NCBI GenBank assembly: GCA_902509905.1
Contig: CABWZI010000011.1
Location: 1 to 57,020 of the forward strand
Origin: an uncultured Gammaproteobacteria bacterium
Lineage (GTDB): Bacteria > Pseudomonadota > Gammaproteobacteria > PS1 > Pseudothioglobaceae
Length of the DNA stretch: 57,020 bases
Reading direction: 5' to 3'
The notes under the pieces were generated by a model that was not told where the DNA came from, did not search any database, and saw only the letters and a list, made by a program, of their open reading frames with translations. A program made the position numbers and the translations under genes. Position 1 is the stretch's first letter, and every line of letters starts with the position of its first letter. Positions 8,199 through 16,073 of this stretch are shown piece by piece.

Positions 8199-9668
8199 TT
8201 AGCTTGACGATTTAGTAATCGCATCATGAATGTTTGCCAAATTAAATAAAACAACATTAAGAGTATCAGCTAATTCCTTCACCTCTTCTTTACTAAAGTC
8301 TTTTCTTAAGCCAGAAATATTCGCATGAGCAGCTTCATTTCTTTTTGAATACAGTTTATTAATCAACTCTGATTTGATTAATTTTTGAATTTCATTGCGA
8401 ATTAAGTCATTCTTGACATAGCGGTTTTTTACATCTCTAAGAAGAGTGTCTATATTGACTATTTGCTTAGATAAATTAATATCCTGAATTCTATCTAAAT
8501 CAGTTTGCATATCGACCAATGCATTACCAGTCTCTTTGAAGGCATCTATTAATCTTTTTTTATTTCTCTCTTTTTCATTTTCCTCAGAAGTATAAAAATA
8601 AATTAAGTGTTTTTTTAATTTCTCAAAATGATTATTTAGAATATCAATACGCTCCATACTTTGCTTATTTAAGTTAACGCCCCAAGACTTAACTAAGGTA
8701 TAAATCACATACTCTAAAGTTCGACCTATTCTTAAAACAGCTGTTGTATAGTGTTTGCTTTCAAATTCTTCCTCAAAATCACTTACTTCTTTAACAAGTA
8801 TATCAAAGCTATCGTTGCTCATAAACGTCTGAAAAGAGCCTAATACATCACTAAACAAACCGTCTTTTATGGGCTTTCTATTAAAAATGCTATCATCTAA
8901 AAAATCTTTATTCTGATTAGCATCTTTTATTTTAGGGAGAACTTCTTTTATAAGATCAAAGATTTCATCAGCCTCTCTATCAATTTCCTTTCTCACTGAT
9001 GATTTGGCATTTTTAAGGTCTGTTAAATGGTGCTTGTAATATTCAACATCTGATACCAACTTATTTATTTTTATTTGACTTTCCTCTATTGCCTTATAAG
9101 TCTTATCAGAGCTATCACCAGAGGAATATTTGTCCAGTAAATTTGAATTATATTTAAGTAAATTAATCAATTCATCTTCAGTATCTTGAAGAATTTCCTC
9201 CTCATGAGCTTTTTCGTTTTCAATGGCAATTAATTGATGTTGATATCGCATTATCTCTAAGTCTTTGAGTGCTTTTGCTTCTGAAGCGATAAGAAGTTTT
9301 ATCTGTCTGGCAAGTTTTATTTCAGGCTTATCAATATCTTTTTCAATAGTAAGAAATTCTATAGGTAAAGACCCAAATATATTTTTTTGCGATTGAGTTA
9401 GTTCATCAAAAGTAATGAGATAAAGGGAAACAGAGTGATTAAATGCAGAATAAAGATTTGTTAACTGACTCGACATTCTTTTGAGATGCATCACAGCACC
9501 AATATTCTGCTTTATTTCTAGAATAACCCTAATTGGAGCACTTATAAATAAATCAGCCCGAAATTTTGTTCCAGGAATATTATATGAATAGTGAAAATTT
9601 ATCCCAAGCTTTAAAAGCTCATCCCCAAGCTTTTTTTCAAATTCCTGAGATTTTTGATATTGATTCAT
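8199..9668 (-). CDS. Nuclease-like / coiled-coil / HEPN-like (DUF4145-type) protein, candidate defence effector
   Basis: 489 residues in three parts. Residues about 1-120 resemble a restriction-endonuclease fold, with RADLFI and VILEIKQ placed as in the D...ExK motif. Residues about 140-250 are a long charged coiled coil. The C-terminal part resembles DUF4145/HEPN-like domains: AVLRIGRTLEYVIYTLVKSW, and near residue 445 SKRNEAAHANISG, which holds R-N-x3-H, the RNase motif of HEPN toxins. Such a combination fits an antiviral effector that senses and cuts nucleic acid. It is the last gene of a leftward run that includes the methyltransferase and two nuclease-like genes. Domain assignments are by eye; function is inferred. 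Confidence 0.6.
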   Translation of the reverse strand: MNQYQKSQEFEKKLGDELLKLGINFHYSYNIPGTKFRADLFISAPIRVILEIKQNIGAVMHLKRMSSQLTNLYSAFNHSVSLYLITFDELTQSQKNIFGSLPIEFLTIEKDIDKPEIKLARQIKLLIASEAKALKDLEIMRYQHQLIAIENEKAHEEEILQDTEDELINLLKYNSNLLDKYSSGDSSDKTYKAIEESQIKINKLVSDVEYYKHHLTDLKNAKSSVRKEIDREADEIFDLIKEVLPKIKDANQNKDFLDDSIFNRKPIKDGLFSDVLGSFQTFMSNDSFDILVKEVSDFEEEFESKHYTTAVLRIGRTLEYVIYTLVKSWGVNLNKQSMERIDILNNHFEKLKKHLIYFYTSEENEKERNKKRLIDAFKETGNALVDMQTDLDRIQDINLSKQIVNIDTLLRDVKNRYVKNDLIRNEIQKLIKSELINKLYSKRNEAAHANISGLRKDFSKEEVKELADTLNVVLFNLANIHDAITKSSS

Positions 9669-9677
9669 TAAATTTAT

Positions 9678-10931
9678 TTAGGATAAATTCAAAGAAAGTG
9701 ATTTACCTAATTTTTCAACTATCCCTACAACAAGGGCATTACCCATAAAAAATGCTCTCTTAGTATCACCAGCTCCCTCAGTATGCCTGTCAGGAAACAT
9801 ATTTAATCTTTCGAGCTCAATTGGAGTTAATCTTCTGAGCTTGCCAGATTGAGTTTCCACCACATGTTTAAACCTTGAAGGCGAACGACCACCCTCGCCT
9901 GTAATGATAGTTCTTGACGGCTTATCTAAAGAATCTGGGAAGCCAACTGGTCCCTCATTATAGCTGTACTCATGCCCATCCTTTGTACTTCGTTTTTCTC
10001 TTTTTGCCCCCTTCAGGTATTCCCACTTCTCTAAATCTGTGCCTGAAATAAAGTACTCACTTGGTATTTCTTTTTCATCCAAAATAATATCTTTAAGGGT
10101 TGTAAATTTGCCATCATATTGAGGAATACCTTTACTCGTAAATACGTTACGATTCAACATAATTCCTGCATTAGAAAAAGGCCTTCTAACTGAGTTAAAA
10201 TCATTGATATTTTCTGAAATATCTTCTAATTCGCCATCAATTTTCCATGTGTCAAAAAACATCTCATCAAACCGCATTGGAAATGCCTGTTGCATAATGC
10301 CTCCATCAGTTACCCAATTAGAGGTATCTTCAAGACTAGAAATATTTGAGTGCATTTCTGTATCAAGCTTATACGCCATGATATAAACCCTTCTTCTTCG
10401 TTGTGGCATACCGTATTCTGCAGCATTAATCACTCGCCATTCAACAGCATAGCCCAAGTCAGAGAGTGAGGCAATCATAATTGCAAAGTCTCTTCCCCTT
10501 TGTCTTGTTGGAGATTTCAGCAATCTGTCAACATTTTCCAGCATTAGGAAACGGGGCGCATCTTTACCCTTTTTCTTTAAAATAGCATGTATCGACCACC
10601 ATAACACTCCCTTTTTCCCCCTTAATCCTTCTGCATGACTTAAGGTTCTGGCAACAGAATAATCTTGACATGGGAATCCTCCGACTAGCAGGTCATGATT
10701 GGGTATTGATTCGAAGTCATCTTTAATGACTTTTGCTATATCTTCACTGCTATGATTATTATCATGAGGCCATCTAAGTTTATAGACATCAGAGGCATGC
10801 TGTAGCTTCGTGGAGGGCTCCCACTGGTTGCTCCATACTATTTTGAACCTCTGATTTGACTTTGTATTATTAGCCTCAAGACCAAGTCTAAAACCACCAA
10901 CACCAGCAAATAATTCGATTACTTTAAGCAC
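9678..10931 (-). CDS. DNA (cytosine-5) methyltransferase
   Basis: 417 residues. SAM motif I is FAGVGGFRLGLEA near residue 8. The catalytic PCQ motif is GGFPCQDYSVA near residue 85. The ENV motif (MLENVDRLL) is near 150, QRRRRVYIM near 175, and the C-terminal motifs RRLTPIELERLNMFPD and GNALV complete the fold. It transfers a methyl group to C5 of cytosine in DNA. The start is GTG 10931. The neighbouring 11717-12430 gene is a Sau3AI-type endonuclease, so GATC methylated at cytosine is the likely target. It probably protects host DNA in a type II restriction system. Confidence 0.9.
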   Translation of the reverse strand: MLKVIELFAGVGGFRLGLEANNTKSNQRFKIVWSNQWEPSTKLQHASDVYKLRWPHDNNHSSEDIAKVIKDDFESIPNHDLLVGGFPCQDYSVARTLSHAEGLRGKKGVLWWSIHAILKKKGKDAPRFLMLENVDRLLKSPTRQRGRDFAIMIASLSDLGYAVEWRVINAAEYGMPQRRRRVYIMAYKLDTEMHSNISSLEDTSNWVTDGGIMQQAFPMRFDEMFFDTWKIDGELEDISENINDFNSVRRPFSNAGIMLNRNVFTSKGIPQYDGKFTTLKDIILDEKEIPSEYFISGTDLEKWEYLKGAKREKRSTKDGHEYSYNEGPVGFPDSLDKPSRTIITGEGGRSPSRFKHVVETQSGKLRRLTPIELERLNMFPDRHTEGAGDTKRAFFMGNALVVGIVEKLGKSLSLNLS

Positions 10932-10983
10932 GTTTAATTATTATTTTGAGAATAAATTAATTATAGATTAAGTAAGCTAGATA

Positions 10984-11682
10984 TCAACTTAGAAATGGAT
11001 AATTATATTGCTTAAAAAGATTAGGTTCTTCTTGAATAAGCTTGTCCAAGTTCACAAGAAGATTAATGGGTCTTTCATTGAGTTGAGGCGAGATACTTAG
11101 AGAGATTATACGATTCAAATTACCTGGTAAACAATTAAAGCCGTACCTATTTTCTTTTATTAAAAATAAATCATCCTTGAAATCATGAGATTGGTTTAAT
11201 TTCAAAACTATATTTTTAAGAAAGTCATCATTTAAGCCAAACTTCAATAAGTAACTCTTGAATTTTTTTAAATTAATTAGATCCATTTTAAATGAATCAA
11301 TATGTCTTCTTTTCGAGCCAAATATGTGCCTAAAAAAGAAATAATGTGTCGACTTTTTATTGGAGTCTAGAAACCAGCCTATTTTTGGAATATTGTATTT
11401 AGAATATTCTAATTCAAATATAAAAGTTGGTAACGTTTTGTTGAAGTAATTGAGTTGAGATTTTTCGTCAATCAAATACTCCTCGCCAGTTCTTCTATTT
11501 TTAATAATTAAATCAATACCTTTATATTGATTATCCAAATCACTTATTCGCTCAAAAGTATATTTGTTCTCTGGGAACTTAATATTCAATCTATCAATAA
11601 ACTCAGGGTAGAAATCTTTATCTAGCATTGATGAGAACCAATTCTCACTTTGAATATCTTCTTTAAATTTTGAGTTATTCAT
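10984..11682 (-). CDS. Putative PD-(D/E)XK nuclease-like protein
   Basis: 232 residues. Residues about 55-80 hold GIDLIIKNRRTGEEYLIDEK, with D, then IDEK, in the spacing of a D...(D/E)xK catalytic core. The rest is basic and rich in F, L, N and K, with no further motif I know. It sits between the methyltransferase and the Sau3AI-type gene on the same strand, 34 bases after the latter. It may be a second restriction nuclease or an accessory subunit. The nuclease call is by motif only. Confidence 0.5.
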   Translation of the reverse strand: MNNSKFKEDIQSENWFSSMLDKDFYPEFIDRLNIKFPENKYTFERISDLDNQYKGIDLIIKNRRTGEEYLIDEKSQLNYFNKTLPTFIFELEYSKYNIPKIGWFLDSNKKSTHYFFFRHIFGSKRRHIDSFKMDLINLKKFKSYLLKFGLNDDFLKNIVLKLNQSHDFKDDLFLIKENRYGFNCLPGNLNRIISLSISPQLNERPINLLVNLDKLIQEEPNLFKQYNYPFLS

Positions 11683-11716
11683 TTCTATAATGAGACTGGA
11701 AAAATGTTATAAAAAA

Positions 11717-12430
11717 CTATTTTCTATCCAATAATTCTCTCATAAACTTAGTTTTAAAACAGAAAGCTCTTTGTTTGGCTTTTGGGCCACATGATTGAGA
11801 ACGATAAGACTTTGCCGCTGTTGATCCTTTAGTGCAAGCTCCTAAATATTTGGTATCACTTTCAGATAGTAAATGAGCCTTGCAATTCTTAATCTTATTA
11901 ACGATTATATTCCAATCTTTTTCAAATTGTATGACGTCATCTGGATTCTTAAAAATATCAAAAATTTGCACATCAAAAATCTTATAGTCCAATAGGTTGA
12001 TGCTTTCATTCATCGGGTCGATATATCTGATTAGTAATGTATATCTATTTTTCTCTAGAAATGATGAAGACTCCCAGGACTCATGAACAATATTCACATA
12101 GTTGATAATGTTACAAACAAGCCTCTCTTTTGGTCTCAATTGGCCATTATTAATATATTTAATAGGTGTGACTTTAAGCTCTAAATCACACGGAAAATCA
12201 GCCTCTGAAGCAGAATTTAAGTCATATCTAAAATAAAATTTTTCTATATTATGTCCTAACTTACCCTTATTTCCTGGATTTGCAAGAATATTAGATTCAA
12301 TCAAATCAATCTCTTCTTTCGGAAGGAACTCCCTAAGCGTCTTCCTCTCAAGTCGCTTTGCATATTCCAGAATGGATCTTTGACTATACTCATCAAAATG
12401 ATGAGAATTATTATTCAATAAGTCGCTCAT
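11717..12430 (-). CDS. Sau3AI/MutH-type type II restriction endonuclease
   Basis: About 237 residues. The motif GKLGHNIEKFYF then ADFPCDLELKVTPI is the catalytic core of the MutH/Sau3AI family (E, then D...ExK). KERLVCNIINYV, YLGACTKGSTA and AKQRAFCFKTKFM are further Sau3AI-type segments. Sau3AI is a protein of about twice this length with two MutH-like halves; this one has a single half and may act as a dimer. It should cut GATC. I choose ATG 12430; TTG 12439 is an alternative. An inverted repeat lies directly upstream. Confidence 0.82.
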   Translation of the reverse strand: MSDLLNNNSHHFDEYSQRSILEYAKRLERKTLREFLPKEEIDLIESNILANPGNKGKLGHNIEKFYFRYDLNSASEADFPCDLELKVTPIKYINNGQLRPKERLVCNIINYVNIVHESWESSSFLEKNRYTLLIRYIDPMNESINLLDYKIFDVQIFDIFKNPDDVIQFEKDWNIIVNKIKNCKAHLLSESDTKYLGACTKGSTAAKSYRSQSCGPKAKQRAFCFKTKFMRELLDRK

Positions 12431-12432
12431 AA

Positions 12433-12449
12433 TGCGCAATATTAGCGCA
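12433..12449. promoter_or_regulatory. Inverted repeat upstream of the restriction endonuclease gene
   Basis: TGCGC-AATATTA-GCGCA forms a 5-bp-arm inverted repeat immediately before the endonuclease start codon. It contains an AATATT that could be part of a -10 box on the minus strand. Such a position suits an operator controlling restriction gene expression. The arms are short, so chance is possible. Confidence 0.4.
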
Positions 12450-12479
12450 CTTTTAGCTCAAAGTGGACTTAATTCAGAT

Positions 12480-12845
12480 TTATTTAGCCCATTTAAATGT
12501 ACTCTTATCTCTCTTTTCATTAATCAAAAAATTACGCGTTCGCATTATATTTTCAATTTCGGCAAGAGAAATACCGTCTTTATAGAGAATAGCAACTTCT
12601 TTTGCTGTTAATGGCATCCAGTAGCTCCACATGGGGTCTTCTTGCCACCACCCAGAACTTCCTAAATCCATATATTCTTCAAGGTAAGGCTGTTTACAGT
12701 AACAACACTCACTTATAAAGAAAGCACTTTCATTTTTGTCATATATAGTTTTAATCTTCTTAAATGGCAAGCTATCGAAATCAGTATCTGTTTTGGGAGT
12801 TGCTAAACATTTGGGACAGCCTAAATCATCTCTAAATTCGCTCAT
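12480..12845 (-). CDS. Hypothetical zinc-ribbon-like protein
   Basis: 121 residues. Two cysteine pairs, CPKC at residues 10-13 and CCYC at about 47-50, suggest a zinc ribbon. A tryptophan-rich stretch (GSSGWWQEDPMWSYWMPLT) and a helix near the C-terminus follow. No membrane segment. It is six bases downstream of the next upstream gene and so in one transcript with it. I do not recognise a family. Confidence 0.55.
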   Translation of the reverse strand: MSEFRDDLGCPKCLATPKTDTDFDSLPFKKIKTIYDKNESAFFISECCYCKQPYLEEYMDLGSSGWWQEDPMWSYWMPLTAKEVAILYKDGISLAEIENIMRTRNFLINEKRDKSTFKWAK

Positions 12846-12850
12846 AAAAA

Positions 12851-13108
12851 CTAATCCTTATCATTAATCGCTTTAGTAAACTTACTAAACGACTTTAGGT
12901 ATTTAATGTCAGCTTTGCGTTCAGCTTCTAGAAACTCAGTCATTTCATTGATGCTGTCAATATGTCTCTGAATTTCAACCTGTCTTTCAGCTTCAGAAAG
13001 AGTAGAAAACCATTCAGCTTCTGCACCACGTGGACGTGAACCTCGACTATCTTTGACCACGTCTAAATAAAAATAAAAATCTGCTTGTGTGTTTTTATCA
13101 ATATACAT
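12851..13108 (-). CDS. Hypothetical protein
   Basis: 85 residues, charged and probably helical in the C-terminal half (SEAERQVEIQRHIDSINEMT). No signal peptide or membrane segment. It lies 10 bases after the stop of the 169-residue gene and 6 before the zinc-ribbon-like gene, so it is in the same operon. Function unknown. Confidence 0.55.
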   Translation of the reverse strand: MYIDKNTQADFYFYLDVVKDSRGSRPRGAEAEWFSTLSEAERQVEIQRHIDSINEMTEFLEAERKADIKYLKSFSKFTKAINDKD

Positions 13109-13117
13109 TATTTAACC

Positions 13118-13627
13118 CTATTTTTTCATTGTAACAAAACCATATGAAATAGTCACATGTGCCCAGCTTACATCCAACAAATAAGTGATTAGATATTGGA
13201 TTTGTTCTCTCTTAATTGAGTCAAATTTCCTTATATCTATTGGATTGCCCTCACCATCAAGCAAGTTCTTCGATTGAAAGTTTAAAGCGGGTGCTGTGTA
13301 CTTATGTCTATCCTCAGGGTTTTTGATTCTAGCCATTAGCATTCCATTTGTAGAAAAAGCTCCAAAATAGTGACTTAAGAAGTAATCCTCCACATACACC
13401 TCTTCACCTAGAACGTCTGTGAATAGATTAGTAAAGCTATTAAAGCCATTTTCATTAGGCTTCATGAGATTATTAGCTGTGTTTCTAAGGCACTCAGACC
13501 AAGCCTCATCGATGCTCATATTATGCTTTTCAGCATAATCATGAACAGAATCAATAAGCTTTCCCTGACCTGGTGGTCCTATGATGATATCTAAGTGGTC
13601 TTTATCAGATTGGTTTTGGTATGACAT
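13118..13627 (-). CDS. Hypothetical protein
   Basis: 169 residues. The N-terminus holds IIGPPGQGK, which looks like a partial P-loop but lacks the usual GK(S/T) ending, so ATP binding is doubtful. The rest is alpha/beta with no recognised motif. A strong ribosome-binding site (AGGAGGT, 5-6 bases before ATG 13627) supports the start. It is the first gene of the leftward run that leads to the restriction genes. Confidence 0.55.
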   Translation of the reverse strand: MSYQNQSDKDHLDIIIGPPGQGKLIDSVHDYAEKHNMSIDEAWSECLRNTANNLMKPNENGFNSFTNLFTDVLGEEVYVEDYFLSHYFGAFSTNGMLMARIKNPEDRHKYTAPALNFQSKNLLDGEGNPIDIRKFDSIKREQIQYLITYLLDVSWAHVTISYGFVTMKK

Positions 13628-13744
13628 ACCTACCTCCTTTTTAGTGTTTTAAGGGAAATCCTTAGGTACACAATATGGAACAAATACCTGGTTCTTAAGG
13701 GGAACTAAGCCATAACTAGTTTAATTATATCAGCATTTAAATAA

Positions 13745-13972
13745 TCAGAGTGACCTGCAGTACTCCATCCTTTCTGCAGCATCCGAGGAACCTCTAAACA
13801 TACAATCAAGATAAGAGAAATCAATAAACCAATCAGCAATTAGAAAAAGAATTATGGGAATAGAGAAAACAATCAAGTATGAAATCCCTAATTTACGTCT
13901 ATCAGTTCTTATTAGGCTGATGCCATAAAAAAGAGTAAACGCCCATAGAAGCAAGAAGATTATTATTAGCAT
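13745..13972 (-). CDS. Hypothetical small membrane protein
   Basis: 75 residues with two likely membrane segments at about 2-22 and 30-52 and a C-terminal tail with two cysteines (LDCMFRGSS, MEYCRSL). Its ATG follows the preceding stop codon directly. It is the last of three adjacent membrane-protein genes. Unknown function. Confidence 0.5.
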   Translation of the reverse strand: MLIIIFLLLWAFTLFYGISLIRTDRRKLGISYLIVFSIPIILFLIADWFIDFSYLDCMFRGSSDAAERMEYCRSL

Positions 13973-14401
13973 TTAAATACTTTCTATAGGCTTTTCTTTC
14001 TTATTTTGCTTTTTCCTGGCTTTATCTCTACCGACTCTAATACTGTCTTTGAAGTCCCATATAAAGCGTCTTTTATCCTGCTCAAGATGTCGCTTAAAGT
14101 TATTTTTTATCTTATTGCGAAAGTTTGATGAGTCATAAAGATAAGGCTCATTCTCTCTATGCTCAGTCTCTCGTTGAGATTTCCTGACATAAGAAATGAT
14201 TTGAAGATAGTAAACCGGGAAAAACCATGCAGCAGAGTTTACAAATAAAATCAAAAAAACAAAATGAATATGTCCAAACCATCCATCAAAACCAAATTCT
14301 CTTACTCCATGCGTATCTGTAATATATGCAATTACTAAAAATAATGACAGCCAAAAAACTGACCAAAATAAGATTGATGAAAAGATACTTAATTTATTCA
14401 T
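13973..14401 (-). CDS. Hypothetical membrane protein
   Basis: 142 residues. Two likely membrane segments at about residues 8-30 and 45-72, followed by a highly basic tail (KIKNNFKRHLEQDKRRFIWD; KKQNKKEKP) that probably lies in the cytoplasm. Its ATG directly follows the stop of the preceding gene. Unknown function; it may anchor a complex at the membrane. Confidence 0.5.
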   Translation of the reverse strand: MNKLSIFSSILFWSVFWLSLFLVIAYITDTHGVREFGFDGWFGHIHFVFLILFVNSAAWFFPVYYLQIISYVRKSQRETEHRENEPYLYDSSNFRNKIKNNFKRHLEQDKRRFIWDFKDSIRVGRDKARKKQNKKEKPIESI

Positions 14402-14686
14402 CTAACTTTTACCATCAACACCATATTGCTCTATCCAATCAAGCTCAGCAAGTTTGTTAAGATATTTGCGGTGTCTATTTTTGTGAGATTTCCATATTAC
14501 TTCGATAGGGTAAACCATAAGAAGTAAAGGTGCGATTATAAAAATATTCTCAGTGAATAATTTCTCAGCAATAAATGCTTGTTCAGGTGTAATTCTTTTG
14601 AAAATCATCCATGCCAGATAATAAAAAGCACAAACTAATAATAAGCCTATAAATGCACCTAATAGATAGGATAGTTTTAATTTCAT
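14402..14686 (-). CDS. Hypothetical small membrane protein
   Basis: 94 residues with two likely membrane segments (about 7-29 and 48-66) and a basic, histidine-rich tail (WKSHKNRHRKYLNKLAE). A TATAAT box ends only six bases before its ATG, with an upstream segment shared with another island gene, so its transcript may be leaderless. It heads a three-gene transcript of membrane proteins. Confidence 0.5.
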   Translation of the reverse strand: MKLKLSYLLGAFIGLLLVCAFYYLAWMIFKRITPEQAFIAEKLFTENIFIIAPLLLMVYPIEVIWKSHKNRHRKYLNKLAELDWIEQYGVDGKS

Positions 14687-14692
14687 AATTAG

Positions 14693-14698
14693 ATTATA
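14693..14698 (-). promoter_or_regulatory. -10 box close to the start codon of the 94-residue membrane protein
   Basis: On the minus strand the upstream bases are AGTTCAAGCTGACTTATAAT, with TATAAT at 14698-14693 and ATG at 14686. The same AGTTCAA...TGACTTATAAT layout lies before the Sel1 gene at 19625. The expected transcription start falls at or just before the ATG. Confidence 0.5.
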
Positions 14699-14732
14699 AG
14701 TCAGCTTGAACTAAACTCCAAGCATTGTTTCT

Positions 14733-14945
14733 TTAATCTACTATGTTCCATTCCCTCATATAGCAATTCTCAACTCCAGTTTCAGATTTTTCACAATAAA
14801 GGTGCTGTCCATTCTCATCTGCCAAAATCCCAGCCATAGTAAAAGTCCAGAGCATCAGTATGACAGCAAAGAAACTCATAACTGCAAAAAGAATCGAGTC
14901 TGCAATAGAAACCAACCACGCAAAAAAATTTATTATTACACTCAC
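14733..14945 (-). CDS. Hypothetical small membrane protein
   Basis: 70 residues with a hydrophobic first half (about 5-38, one or two membrane segments) and a C-terminal tail with two cysteines (HLYCEKSETGVENCYMREWN). The start is GTG 14945, touching the preceding Sel1 stop codon, so the two genes are translationally coupled. Unknown function. Confidence 0.45.
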   Translation of the reverse strand: MSVIINFFAWLVSIADSILFAVMSFFAVILMLWTFTMAGILADENGQHLYCEKSETGVENCYMREWNIVD

Positions 14946-15476
14946 TTAAAAGTTTTTCTCGAGCACTTCAATTGCATCTTTAAACCCTAGATTTGCTGAC
15001 TTCTCAAACCAAGCCTTAGCAATATCCATATCCTGCATTAAGCCCTCAGAACTCATTAGTCCTCTTGCATTAATCCATCCGAGGTTAAACTGCGCCATAG
15101 CGTTTCCATTATTAGCAGCAACCTCCATCTCTGCCAATACATCTCTAAACTCATTTTCATAGAGTGTTGCTAAGTTCGCATAAGCATCTTCGCTTCCATT
15201 AAAGGTTGCCCTCTCAAACCAATATATCATCTCCACAATGTCCTCTACTGAGTCATTCTTCCAGCCAGCAGCGAGTCGCCAACCTAAATCGTATTGAGCG
15301 AATGGATTGTTATTCTCGGCAGCTCTCATGAGCCACATCTCACCAAGCTCTGGAATATTTAAGGCGTTAGGGTCTCTGAAATACATTGAAAGCACATACT
15401 GCGCTGTAGAGTCACCTTTATTAGCTAAATCAACAATGAGGTTTGATGCTCTTACAAACTCACCTTGTCTAGCCAT
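14946..15476 (-). CDS. Sel1-repeat protein, probably secreted if translation starts upstream
   Basis: From the first ATG this is 176 residues with Sel1 repeats (AQYDLGWRLAAGWKNDSVED; AQFNLGWINARG; MDIAKAWFEKSANLGFKDA). Upstream of that ATG the same frame stays open and encodes a clear signal-peptide-like stretch (FRKLLILLVLCSQSIFA), but it has no ATG, GTG or TTG. The only candidate starts are two ATT codons at 15569 and 15566 after an AAAGGAAAG ribosome-binding-like stretch. The protein is probably periplasmic or surface-bound, with an unusual start. The 62-residue gene upstream overlaps this extension in another frame. Confidence 0.6.
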   Translation of the reverse strand: MARQGEFVRASNLIVDLANKGDSTAQYVLSMYFRDPNALNIPELGEMWLMRAAENNNPFAQYDLGWRLAAGWKNDSVEDIVEMIYWFERATFNGSEDAYANLATLYENEFRDVLAEMEVAANNGNAMAQFNLGWINARGLMSSEGLMQDMDIAKAWFEKSANLGFKDAIEVLEKNF

Positions 15477-15547
15477 TGCAAGGCTGTCATCGATAAGATA
15501 GCTATCGTCCTCAGCAAAGATAGATTGAGAACATAGAACGAGTAATA

Positions 15548-15736
15548 TTAGTAGTTTTCTAAAAATAATCTTTCCTTTTCAGTTAGTTCCCATTTGCATA
15601 CAGTGGCTTGAAGTATTTCGTTCAGATACTCTTCTTGAGTCATTTCAGCTATATTATTGATAATTGGCATCATTTGTTCTTGACTGGCGGATACGCTTAA
15701 AGAGGTTAGACAGAAAAGTAGTAGTAGTCGTTTCAT
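15548..15736 (-). CDS. Hypothetical small secreted protein
   Basis: 62 residues beginning with a signal peptide (MKRLLLLFCLTSLSVSA, cleavage probably after ASA). The mature part is short, acidic and has one cysteine. It overlaps the upstream extension of the Sel1 gene in another frame. It may be a separate peptide or a leader region. Unknown function. Confidence 0.4.
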   Translation of the reverse strand: MKRLLLLFCLTSLSVSASQEQMMPIINNIAEMTQEEYLNEILQATVCKWELTEKERLFLENY

Positions 15737-15950
15737 TAATCGCCAAGTTTATAACGAGCACTCAAAGGAAATTAGGAGAGGCACCTTTGATGTGAGAATG
15801 CTCGCTATTCAATCTAATCTCACTTTAGAATTAGGAGAAGAACAAACACAATTCTATAAAGTAAGCTCCATTGATTTGTGTTTTGTTAGTGAATTTATGG
15901 TGTAGATTAAACCATAGTCTCAAAAATGATTTATGTATTTATTTATACCA

Positions 15951-16073
15951 CTAAACTAAATCCATAAAGCCTACCAAAACAAATAGCACCAAATGAAAAA
16001 TCACAGACATCAACAAGACCTTGTTACTTATGAATTTAGAGTCTTTTCGAACGGGAGCAACATTTATCTTCAT
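15951..16073 (-). CDS. Overlooked 40-residue membrane ORF coupled to the sortase gene
   Basis: ATG 16073 overlaps the sortase stop codon by four bases (ATGA), a classic translational-coupling arrangement. The 40 residues are KINVAPVRKDSKF... with a basic, soluble first 18 residues and then one hydrophobic segment (VLLMSVIFHLVLFVLVGF), stop at 15951. It is below the usual length cut-offs. It may be an inner-membrane partner of the sortase system. Coding status is inferred from the overlap and composition. Confidence 0.45.
   Translation of the reverse strand: MKINVAPVRKDSKFISNKVLLMSVIFHLVLFVLVGFMDLV

Noticed and set aside
13118-13627. P-loop ATPase
   Set aside because: GPPGQGK resembles a Walker A motif but ends GKL rather than GK(S/T), and no Walker B is seen.
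15722-15904. Rightward open frame between the 62-residue gene and the 40-residue ORF
   Set aside because: It reads protein-like for about 60 codons, but it has no good start, lies partly opposite the secreted-protein gene and shows no family pattern.
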